Origin: CAYSEW01 sp964430245
Lineage (GTDB): Bacteria > Bacteroidota > Bacteroidia > Flavobacteriales_D > Parvicellaceae
NCBI GenBank assembly: GCA_964430245.1
Contig: CAYSEW010000010.1
Coordinates: forward strand, 1-64,000
Direction of reading: 5' to 3'
DNA length: 64,000 nucleotides
A program made the translations under genes and the position numbers. The notes beneath the pieces are model-generated. The model had not been told where the DNA came from and searched no databases. It saw only the letters and a program-made list of their open reading frames with translations. Positions within the stretch are counted from its first letter, which is position 1. Each line of letters opens with the position of its first letter. Positions 1 to 7,820 of the stretch are shown here, one piece after another.

Positions 1-1
1 A

Positions 2-151
2 TTCTTTTCACACAAAATAAACGATTTTGCATATATGAAAATAGAAAAACTAAAATTTGATATAAATTATTATAAAAAGGAAGCATCTATAAACAATATG
101 ATTGAATATAATAAAACCAAAAATAATTGGCATAAAACTTGTAGATTTTAA
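2..151 (+). CDS. C-terminal end of an unidentified protein cut by the window edge
   Basis: This frame is open from the left edge to a TAA at 149-151 and gives 49 residues rich in Lys, Asn and Tyr, ending in HKTCRF. It contains an internal ATG at 35, so a free-standing 38-residue peptide is also possible. I recognise no domain. It sits 23 bases upstream of a T9SS-exported protein gene. It may be the tail of a real gene or chance openness in AT-rich DNA, and the missing upstream sequence would decide. Confidence 0.3.
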   Translation, partial: FFSHKINDFAYMKIEKLKFDINYYKKEASINNMIEYNKTKNNWHKTCRF

Positions 152-174
152 ATTTCATTTTTAAAACTAATATT

Positions 175-873
175 ATGAAATCTATTTTACCCCTTTTATT
201 TATTTTATTCACTTTTAATTCAACTGCTCAACAAAATTGTAATCAAATCGTCCCACCTGCTTTAGGGAATTCTACTGGAGGAATTTATCATGTTTTTAAC
301 GACTCAACAATAACAAATGGCGATGGTTTATTATTCTATATCTGTTCTGGTGCTCATTTAACGGTTAATTCATCAGCTGGAAATAGTTATTTAATGGAAG
401 ACAATAGCCAGCTTACAATTAATGCTCATGATGGAGATGTGATTTTTGCAAAAGGGAATTGCACAATTATTGACAACACCATAGAAAACATTGTAGTAAA
501 TAAAGAAGCTAGCTCTTCATTTTCTAAACCCAACATGCCTTCTAATGGCACAGTATTCACATGTCCTTCAATGGTTTTTGACTATAGCTGGTTTGGTGGA
601 GTTTCACCATGCGGTCAAATCAATGGAATCGAAGACATTGAAACTGATCAATTAATCATCTATCCTAATCCTGCTAGTAGTGGTGAGTCTATATTTTTTA
701 ATAATGACATTCAATCATTAAGACTCTATAATTTGAATGGCAAGTTGGTATTCGAGGCTTTAAACATTAATACTTATAACATACAATTACCTAAGCTAAA
801 TGCTGGTCTTTACATAGCTAAAATGTCCTCTATTTCAGGAAGAGACAGGCAAATTAAAATTAATATTCAATAA
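175..873 (+). CDS. small secreted protein with type A T9SS sorting domain
   Basis: A 232-residue exported protein. Residues 1-19 form a signal peptide (MKSILPLLFILFTFNSTAQQ, cleavage near Ala18-Gln19). The middle (about 20-145) has several Cys and Gly/Asn-rich beta-type sequence and matches no family I recognise. The end, from YPNPASSG near residue 163, is a type A T9SS sorting domain: the YPNP motif, then the beta strands LRLYNLNGKLVF and LNAGLYIAKM. The protein should cross the outer membrane through T9SS and be anchored or released. It ends just before repeat R1. The function of the mature part is unknown; the sorting domain is clear. Confidence 0.85.
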   Translation: MKSILPLLFILFTFNSTAQQNCNQIVPPALGNSTGGIYHVFNDSTITNGDGLLFYICSGAHLTVNSSAGNSYLMEDNSQLTINAHDGDVIFAKGNCTIIDNTIENIVVNKEASSSFSKPNMPSNGTVFTCPSMVFDYSWFGGVSPCGQINGIEDIETDQLIIYPNPASSGESIFFNNDIQSLRLYNLNGKLVFEALNINTYNIQLPKLNAGLYIAKMSSISGRDRQIKINIQ

Positions 874-924
874 AGTAATTAAAAGAGAGCTTGAATTTAG
901 ATTGGCTAGTTTTAGCTAAGCCCT

Positions 925-1560
925 AAAACAGTAAGGCGGGATTTTTCCGTGAAGATAAATCCCGCCTTATTCAATACAGACTTAACTGTCTTAAATATCA
1001 AACTACTGTTATTATGACTTCTGCTTCTTCATCACTGATCCGAAAATCTGTTCTGTCAGCATCTGTTGTCTATCCTACATGCTTCTTTTCCCGAAAGAAT
1101 CTCCACATGCACAATCTGCTTTTTAGTATCCTGTCCTAAAACCTTCAACCAGTCTGCAGTTTATTGGAATTATTGATAAATCAATTATTTCAACTTAGAA
1201 AAGCATCCTTACTTTTAAAAGATTTCTCTTTTTAAAGATTCTATAAAAATCAGCTTTTGGGACAAGCCTTTCAGTTGAGCTTCCACTTGCGCTTCTGCTG
1301 AACCTTTCACCGTTTTTATAAACAAACTACTTTTCAAGAGCAACTCACTCTTTTGTGAGCCTTTTATCCCTCGTTTGACAGTACAAGTGTACTACTTCAT
1401 CTATAACTGAACAAAAAAAAATCACCTTAGATTCACACATTAAATCCACACCACTTATTAACAATTGTTAGTAACGATTGTTAATAGCTAATTTCTAATT
1501 AGTTACAAACACCATCTACACAAACACCCTCTTGTTTCATTTATTTTTATTATGTTCATA
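925..1560 (+). repeat. R1, first copy of a 636-bp dispersed direct repeat
   Basis: Bases 925-1560 match 5334-5969 at a constant offset of 4409, with a single difference (T in R1, A in R2, in the right arm of the hairpin). A third, diverged copy lies at about 7232-7771. The left end holds an inverted repeat (932-944 with 957-969, 13 bp). On the minus strand this reads as a terminator-like hairpin with a weak T run. The right end is AT-rich with the palindrome TAACAATTGTTA. The minus strand carries peptide-like tracts in different frames at 1215-1382, 1056-1160 and 1012-1059. No intact gene is present. Together with 1561-1728 it fills the 855-bp gap between genes. Confidence 0.95.
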
Positions 1561-1670
1561 TTAATACAAAAAATGAGAAATTTTAATTAACATATTCACC
1601 TATTAGAAACTTAATGATTGGGATTCCAATAATGAATCAACAATGTATTTCTAACTATCCCATCTAATTT

Positions 1671-1678
1671 TACCTTCG
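1671..1678 (+). promoter_or_regulatory. possible promoter -7 box upstream of the chitinase-like gene
   Basis: TACCTTCG lies 50 bases before the ATG at 1729. It is close to the Bacteroidota -7 consensus TAnnTTTG, with one mismatch. I see no convincing TTG box 19-20 bases upstream. It lies outside repeat R1 in unique sequence. Nothing else is recognisable in 1561-1728. Confidence 0.3.
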
Positions 1679-1728
1679 CCCTTGAATTTATCGTTTTAAC
1701 TTTGAAAATATAAGATCAAGTATTAATT

Positions 1729-4700
1729 ATGAAACTACGCTCCTTCAATCACGCTATAATTACAAATAAAAGTAAAAACACCATTTACATTTTAACGTCC
1801 TTCATGTTTATTTTAATTACTAACCTCTCATTTACTCAGGTTAACGACCCTGTTGTTTTAGGTTATTTCCCTTCCTGGTCGGAAACATGGACCTCTCCAA
1901 GCAATAACTCAAAAATGAGAGAGATTCCTTCCTTTGTAAATCATGTGTTTTTATCATTTGCTAAACCCGACCTAACTTATATTCAAGGGTCATATGATAT
2001 TTCCAACACTGGTATTCAAACTCCTTATGATGGTTGTACATTAAAAGAATCCGTAAAGGTGCTTAGTGATAAAGGCATAAAAGTCATTCTATCTGTTGGA
2101 GGTGAAACCTATTGGAATTCTCCTAATGCTTACAATATCGATTATCAGCAAATTAAGGATTTAGTGGACGATATGGGATTTGCAGGAATAGACTGGGATT
2201 ATGAACCCAACGGTTCATTTTCTGGAATTGGCACACCTACTAATGTTCAGCATTTTATCGATTTTATTACTTATTCAAGGGCACTAATGCCTAAGTCTGC
2301 TGGTTATATTATTGCATGTGCTCCCAGCGGAGTAGGAGCATTAGGAGGATCTACAAATGATGACATGATCTCTCCTTTTGCCTATGGCAACAGAAATATC
2401 CTTACAGGAGAAAGCGATGTAAACCTTTACAATGCTACTGTTCCAACCAACGGAATTAATATGTTTGGTTTTACAGCTACAGGACACATGATTCCTGTAT
2501 TTGCTGCTGTAGGAGATGATATAGATCTAGTCGCTTACCAGGGTTACAACCTAGGAGCAAGTACTAATCGTACTTTGATGTATGATGCTTATGCCTATTA
2601 TGCAGAAATTCATGGTTTTAAATTAGCTGCTGGTGTACATTATCCAGATGAGCCATGGGGTCCCTATTACACTTATACCCATTCTAATGTAGCGAGTCTA
2701 TCTTCTCATATTGTAAATGATCCCAACCGAACAGGAGATGGAGATGGTATTATGATCTGGCAATTACTGTTAGCAGGTGGGGCCTCTTCTGCTTATTCCT
2801 ACATGCATGTAGCTTCAGATGTTTTAAATGGAGACACAGAAAACAATGCAATTACCAACGCCAATAACTTTTCAATGGAAACTTATTCCGGTGGATCCGA
2901 AGTTTCTTGTTTTTGTACTGCACCTCAACCTTCATTAGGATCGGACCTAAGTATTTGTGGAACTTCTTCAATCACATTAAATTCTGGTGTTTCTCCACAA
3001 GCTGGAATTACATACACCTGGATTCAAGATGGCAATACAGTTATTTCAAGTAGCTCTACCCAAAATACATACAATATCACCCAACCAGGTACCTATACAG
3101 TAGAAGTAGAAGAAGGTGGATGTGCTAATACAGACATTATTGTGATCTCTAATAATATCCCTTCATTTAATTTGGGAGCTGATGTAAATATTTGTCCTAA
3201 CTTAAGTGCTCCACTTAATACTGGATTTTCAGATACCTCCTACACCTACGTTTGGACACAAAATGGAAATATGATTTCTGGTGCAACAAACCACTCTTAT
3301 ACAGCTACTAGTGCTGGAACATACGAAGTAACCGTTAGTGCAACTGGATGCTCTCCATCATCAGACAACATTTCTATTACAGACAATTTACCTTCCTTTG
3401 ATTTAGGTAATTCTATCGATTTATGTTCTCCTACTACAGCTAACCTAAATACAGGATTATCAAACCCTGCATACAATTATGTGTGGACCCTTAATGGGAC
3501 TACCATTTCTGGAGCAAATAGTGAAAATTATACAGCAGCCTCAGCAGGCACTTATGAGGTTATAGTCAGTGCTAATGGTTGTTCAGACAACAGCGATAAT
3601 ATTGTCATAACATCATCACTCCCAATAGTAACCAACGACACAATTTGCAATGCAGGAATTGTTAATTTAAACGTTAATGATAATGTTGAATGGTACGATG
3701 CAGCAACTGGAGGAAATCTTCTAAATACAGGCATGAGCTATTCTCCAAATATTACTTCAAATACTGCATATTGGGTATCAACTGCAGGAACTGTTCAATC
3801 ATATACTACCATGAGATCTGCATTTCAAGGCAATGGATGGCAGCAGGTTCCTCATGTTTATGGAACAAAAATAATTGTGTCTCAAGACCTAACCCTAGAT
3901 GAAGTTTCTGTTGATGCTGGTGGAGGATCAGTAGTGGTTAATGTTGTAGCTAGTGATGGTATTACAGTTATTACTAGCAAAAGCTTTAATTCTGTAACTG
4001 GATTGTCGGCACTTTCTTTAGGTTTTAATTTAACGCCTGGCACTTACTACCTTAATACTGTAGGTTCCACATCTAATATTTATGTAGATATTACTTCCTC
4101 TACAGATTATAATAACCCTGGTGTTTTATTAGTTGAAGGAGAAGCCTATTGGGATTGGGGATCTCCATCAGGAGGCAACTATGTTCTTTCAGGAGATTAT
4201 GGTACATTTATTAACCTAAAATACACAACAGGAACAAGCTGTGACAGGGTGTTAATTGAAGGTATTATTGATCCTAATAACGCTGCATGTGGAGGGTGCT
4301 CTGGATTGACAACCTATTCTAATATTACAGTTAATGAATGCATTGCTTATACCTCTCCAAGTGGTGCAATATTCAATACTACAGGAACTCATACTGATAT
4401 TATCCCCAATTCTGCAGGATGTGATAGTGTTATTACTATTGATCTAACTATAAATAATTCAACTACGGGAACCGATACTCAAACTGCCTGCGGCTCCTAT
4501 ACATGGATTGATGGTATCACCTATACAGCAAGTAACAACACGGCTACTTACAATATAGTTGGAGGAAATATTAATGGCTGTGATAGTTTAGTGACTTTAG
4601 ATTTAACTATTTCAAATAATACAAATGGAACTGATACTCAAACTGCCTGCGGATCCTATACGTGGATTGATGGCATTACCTATACAAATAGTAACAACAC

Positions 4701-5241
4701 GGCTACTTACAATATAGTTGGAGGAAATATTAATGGGTGTGATAGTTTAGTGACTTTAGATTTAACATTAAATACAGTAGATACAAGTGTAATTCTGAAT
4801 GACCCGACCATGACTGCCAATGAATCTGGAGCTTTATATCAATGGTTAACTTGCCCTACAATGTCGCCTATTAGTGGAGCAAACAGTCAATCATTTACAC
4901 CAGCTTCAAATGGTTCTTATGCCGTAATAGTCACTAACAATAATTGTTCGGATACATCAGCATGTTATTCTGTAACAACTATAGGGCAGATTGAAAATAG
5001 TTTTGGAAATTCTTTTCTCCTCTATCCAAATCCTACAGCTGGTAATTTCTCAATTGATTTAGGAGAAAACTATAATTCTGTAACAATAACTCTAATTGAT
5101 TTAAAAGGAAAAGTAATCCAGTCAACAAATTATAAAAACAACCAATTATTGTATTTAAAAATAGATGAGCCATCTGGTACTTATTTATTAAAAGTTGAAT
5201 CTGGGGATAAAAAAGCTGTTATTCGTTTAGTGAAAGATTAA
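1729..5241 (+). CDS. family 18 glycoside hydrolase (chitinase-like), multidomain, T9SS-exported
   Basis: 1170 residues. A signal peptide covers about 1-37. Residues 41-385 form a GH18 barrel: strand VVLGYFPSW, strand IKVILSVGGE, and the catalytic strand FAGIDWDYEP with Glu159 as proton donor. The first Asp of the usual DGxDxDxE motif is Ala152, while Asp155 and Asp157 are kept. Later barrel strands include DLVAYQGYN and GIMIWQLL. Next come Ig-like repeats (about 400-640), a beta-sandwich region, two almost identical 53-residue repeats (about 914-1013), and a type A T9SS sorting domain from YPNPTAG. The likely role is hydrolysis of chitin or related beta-1,4-GlcNAc polymers at the cell surface. 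The gene is flanked by direct repeats R1 and R2. The GH18 fold is confident; the exact substrate is not. Confidence 0.88.
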   Translation: MKLRSFNHAIITNKSKNTIYILTSFMFILITNLSFTQVNDPVVLGYFPSWSETWTSPSNNSKMREIPSFVNHVFLSFAKPDLTYIQGSYDISNTGIQTPYDGCTLKESVKVLSDKGIKVILSVGGETYWNSPNAYNIDYQQIKDLVDDMGFAGIDWDYEPNGSFSGIGTPTNVQHFIDFITYSRALMPKSAGYIIACAPSGVGALGGSTNDDMISPFAYGNRNILTGESDVNLYNATVPTNGINMFGFTATGHMIPVFAAVGDDIDLVAYQGYNLGASTNRTLMYDAYAYYAEIHGFKLAAGVHYPDEPWGPYYTYTHSNVASLSSHIVNDPNRTGDGDGIMIWQLLLAGGASSAYSYMHVASDVLNGDTENNAITNANNFSMETYSGGSEVSCFCTAPQPSLGSDLSICGTSSITLNSGVSPQAGITYTWIQDGNTVISSSSTQNTYNITQPGTYTVEVEEGGCANTDIIVISNNIPSFNLGADVNICPNLSAPLNTGFSDTSYTYVWTQNGNMISGATNHSYTATSAGTYEVTVSATGCSPSSDNISITDNLPSFDLGNSIDLCSPTTANLNTGLSNPAYNYVWTLNGTTISGANSENYTAASAGTYEVIVSANGCSDNSDNIVITSSLPIVTNDTICNAGIVNLNVNDNVEWYDAATGGNLLNTGMSYSPNITSNTAYWVSTAGTVQSYTTMRSAFQGNGWQQVPHVYGTKIIVSQDLTLDEVSVDAGGGSVVVNVVASDGITVITSKSFNSVTGLSALSLGFNLTPGTYYLNTVGSTSNIYVDITSSTDYNNPGVLLVEGEAYWDWGSPSGGNYVLSGDYGTFINLKYTTGTSCDRVLIEGIIDPNNAACGGCSGLTTYSNITVNECIAYTSPSGAIFNTTGTHTDIIPNSAGCDSVITIDLTINNSTTGTDTQTACGSYTWIDGITYTASNNTATYNIVGGNINGCDSLVTLDLTISNNTNGTDTQTACGSYTWIDGITYTNSNNTATYNIVGGNINGCDSLVTLDLTLNTVDTSVILNDPTMTANESGALYQWLTCPTMSPISGANSQSFTPASNGSYAVIVTNNNCSDTSACYSVTTIGQIENSFGNSFLLYPNPTAGNFSIDLGENYNSVTITLIDLKGKVIQSTNYKNNQLLYLKIDEPSGTYLLKVESGDKKAVIRLVKD
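4468..4766 (+). repeat. tandem 159-bp repeat inside the chitinase-like gene
   Basis: Bases 4468-4607 and 4627-4766 are nearly identical at an offset of 159 bases (53 codons). Each encodes a unit with TACGSYTWIDGITYT and GGNINGCDSLVTLDL. A more diverged relative precedes them at about 4320-4450. The near-identity points to recent duplication or homogenisation of one surface domain. Confidence 0.9.
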
Positions 5242-5333
5242 AACGATTTAACACTAAAAAATAAAACTACCTAAAAGTATTATAGCAACTCCATTAAATA
5301 AGATAGATCTAAAGATGTTTCACGAATGGTCTA

Positions 5334-5969
5334 AAAACAGTAAGGCGGGATTTTTCCGTGAAGATAAATCCCGCCTAATTCAATACAGACTTAACTGTCT
5401 TAAATATCAAACTACTGTTATTATGACTTCTGCTTCTTCATCACTGATCCGAAAATCTGTTCTGTCAGCATCTGTTGTCTATCCTACATGCTTCTTTTCC
5501 CGAAAGAATCTCCACATGCACAATCTGCTTTTTAGTATCCTGTCCTAAAACCTTCAACCAGTCTGCAGTTTATTGGAATTATTGATAAATCAATTATTTC
5601 AACTTAGAAAAGCATCCTTACTTTTAAAAGATTTCTCTTTTTAAAGATTCTATAAAAATCAGCTTTTGGGACAAGCCTTTCAGTTGAGCTTCCACTTGCG
5701 CTTCTGCTGAACCTTTCACCGTTTTTATAAACAAACTACTTTTCAAGAGCAACTCACTCTTTTGTGAGCCTTTTATCCCTCGTTTGACAGTACAAGTGTA
5801 CTACTTCATCTATAACTGAACAAAAAAAAATCACCTTAGATTCACACATTAAATCCACACCACTTATTAACAATTGTTAGTAACGATTGTTAATAGCTAA
5901 TTTCTAATTAGTTACAAACACCATCTACACAAACACCCTCTTGTTTCATTTATTTTTATTATGTTCATA
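5334..5969 (+). repeat. R2, second copy of the 636-bp dispersed direct repeat
   Basis: Identical to R1 except one base in the hairpin right arm. Its right end runs into the upstream region of the next gene: the in-frame ATG at 5961 falls inside the repeat, so that start is unlikely to be the real one. The 77-codon plus-strand frame at 5315-5548 lies almost wholly inside the repeat and has no coding character. It fills most of the gap between 5242 and 6015. Confidence 0.95.
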
Positions 5970-6014
5970 CCTAACAAGAATAACCATGATTATCCATACA
6001 TAATTTATATTCAA

Positions 6015-6692
6015 ATGAAAACATTGATTACAACCTTAACTTTACTTCTTAGTATAAATCTTATTGGTCAAGAGACTACAAAGATCGATCAATTAGAATT
6101 AATTAATGACATTCAAATATGGAATAAAGAGGATGGTAGGATGAAATTTACAATGTGGATTCCTAATTGTTATTGGAGAACCTCTTTAGAGGGTAACCCA
6201 GAAGTATCAGAAGAAGTAGTTTCATTAATAGAATCCTTATTTGAAGACTATGTTCTGTTATGTTTAGGTGATATTAAAATAATTTCTAGAGCATCTGGAG
6301 CAACAATTACCTTTAAAGAGAAATCTATTTTAAAAAATAGTGCATCAATAATTGACAAAAACAATAAAGTATATTTACCCTTATCAGAAAATGAAATCAC
6401 TTCAAAAATCAATTCAGTATTAGAAAGTTTAAAACCTATGTTTGCTCAAATGCTTGGCCAAATGGGTGAAGGAATGCATTTTTTCTTATTTAGAGTCAAG
6501 GATAAGGATAATAAAAATATAATAAATGAATTTCAAGAAGGCCAATTTGTCGTTAAGCATTCTAATAAAGAATTTAAATGGATTTTACCTTTACCATCTT
6601 TATTACAAAAGAAATTTTGTCCTATTGATAATCAAGAAATGAAAGGTAACTGGAATTTCTGCCCTTTTCACGGAGAAAAACTGGTTAAATAA
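6015..6692 (+). CDS. secreted protein with a Cys/Asp/His-ended tail, function unknown
   Basis: 225 residues from the ATG at 6015. That start gives a clean signal peptide (MKTLITTLTLLLSINLIGQ), whereas the frame's earlier ATG at 5961 lies inside repeat R2. The mature part is mixed alpha/beta, with no family I recognise. The last 25 residues contain CPID, then a spacer of about ten residues, then CPFHG. This resembles a zinc ribbon in which the second ligand of each knuckle is Asp or His instead of Cys. The neighbours are repeats R2 and R3 and another exported small protein. Export is well supported; metal binding is inference. Confidence 0.7.
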   Translation: MKTLITTLTLLLSINLIGQETTKIDQLELINDIQIWNKEDGRMKFTMWIPNCYWRTSLEGNPEVSEEVVSLIESLFEDYVLLCLGDIKIISRASGATITFKEKSILKNSASIIDKNNKVYLPLSENEITSKINSVLESLKPMFAQMLGQMGEGMHFFLFRVKDKDNKNIINEFQEGQFVVKHSNKEFKWILPLPSLLQKKFCPIDNQEMKGNWNFCPFHGEKLVK

Positions 6693-6743
6693 AATATTAT
6701 AATATAACTGAGTAAAAAACAACTAAACTTAAAAATGCATGAA

Positions 6744-7136
6744 TTAGGGTTGTGGCCCAGCATTAAGATCAAAAAGCAGCTCCAATTCATCTGCTTCAAC
6801 TATACCCTCATTAATTGTGTTACCATTACATTTAATGGTAAATTCATAAGATTCTAAAGGTTCATTGTCTTTACCATAACAGTCACCATTTTCGCAAATA
6901 ATCTTGGTAGCTATATTGTCACATTCTCCATCGCCATAATGGATCAATGCAACCGTCTTACAGTCTTTTAGGTATTTTACCTTTCCAGCAACAATGCAAT
7001 TACAATCTTCAGATATTACAATTGGTTCATAAATGAATTTATGGTAACCCTTGTATTTCATGCAGGCATCTTTTTTTAGTTTACAACAGCTTGAAAAAAG
7101 GAAAATAATTAGAATAAAAGAAATATACTTTTTCAT
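6744..7136 (-). CDS. small Cys-rich lipoprotein, function unknown
   Basis: 130 residues. The signal peptide ends in a lipobox (LFSSC, Cys17 predicted to be lipidated), followed by Cys18. The mature part has at least seven more Cys, several spaced as pairs (EDCNC, ICENGDC), suggesting disulfides. No known domain is recognised. It is the only minus-strand gene in the first 20 kb and lies between R2 and R3, convergent with the secreted protein gene at 6015. The start at 7136 is fixed by the signal peptide. Confidence 0.7.
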   Translation of the reverse strand: MKKYISFILIIFLFSSCCKLKKDACMKYKGYHKFIYEPIVISEDCNCIVAGKVKYLKDCKTVALIHYGDGECDNIATKIICENGDCYGKDNEPLESYEFTIKCNGNTINEGIVEADELELLFDLNAGPQP

Positions 7137-7231
7137 CTTGTTAAATTAATCAAAATCGTAAAAAAAAGAAAAATACAATTTGAAATTTAACAATTAGATA
7201 ATGATTTACAATGTTTAGAATATACATAAGA

Positions 7232-7771
7232 TGTCTAAATAGCAGTAAGGCGAGATTTTTTCTAATAAAAGATAAATCCCGCCTTATTTAACCCAGTAAA
7301 ACTGTTTCAAATAATCAAACTACTGTTATTATGACTTCCGCTTCTTCATTACAGTTCCGAAGATCTGTTCTGTCAGCTTCTAATGTCTATCATTCATGTT
7401 TATTTCCCGAAAGAATTTCCACATGTCTAATCTGCTTTTCAGCGTATTGTCCGAAAACATTTAACCAATCTGCAGCGTATTGTAATTATTGATAAATCAA
7501 TTATTCCAACTTAGAAAAGCACCTCTAGCTTAAGAAATTTCTTTCTTTCAGTTTTTAATCAATTAAATTTCGGGACAAGCCTTTCAATTTTGTTTACACA
7601 AAAACTTTCTTTAATTAAATAAACAAACTACTTTTCGAGAGCACCTCACTCTTTTGTGAGCCTTTTATCCCTCGTTTGACAGTGCAATTTTAAAACAACA
7701 TTTAATAACCCACAAATAAAAAAGCCTATAGATTCACACATAAAATCCACATAGGTTATCAACAATTGTTA
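7232..7771 (+). repeat. R3, diverged third copy of the dispersed repeat
   Basis: Aligns with R1/R2 from the left hairpin (7246-7258 with 7274-7286) through GAGCACCTCACTC and ATTCACACAT to the AACAATTGTTA box near 7761-7771, with many substitutions and some indels. It lacks the last 90 bases of R1/R2. Where it matches the minus-strand peptide-like tracts of R1, most differences fall at third codon positions. One arm of the hairpin has a G-to-A change that breaks a pair. It fills most of the 684-bp gap between 7136 and 7821. Confidence 0.9.
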
Positions 7772-7772
7772 A

Positions 7773-7817
7773 TTAGTCGAATATAATTGTTACTTAGTCG
7801 AATAGAAGTTATATTTG
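7773..7817 (+). promoter_or_regulatory. promoter with paired direct repeats upstream of the DUF2279 gene
   Basis: TTG at 7787-7789, then 20 bases, then TATATTTG at 7810-7817, match the Bacteroidota promoter consensus. The 11-mer TTAGTCGAATA occurs at 7773-7783 and 7794-7804, exactly 21 bases (two helical turns) apart. The second copy lies between the two promoter boxes, as an operator would. The -7 box ends only three bases before the first ATG, so the transcript would have little or no leader. Confidence 0.55.
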
Positions 7818-7820
7818 AAG

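Noticed and set aside
5315..5548. 77-codon plus-strand frame inside R2
   Set aside because: It is not kept in R1 or R3 as a reading frame, has no family features, and overlaps the minus-strand hairpin and peptide-like tracts.
7740..7771. DnaA-box-like sequence TTATCAACA at the right end of R3 (TTATTAACA in R1/R2)
   Set aside because: One or two boxes near a palindrome are not enough for a replication origin; there is no dnaA or dnaN and the motif comes as part of a three-copy repeat.
925..7771. Integron cassette array
   Set aside because: The repeats are 540-640 bp without attC core sites (GTTRRRY pairs), and no integrase gene is present.
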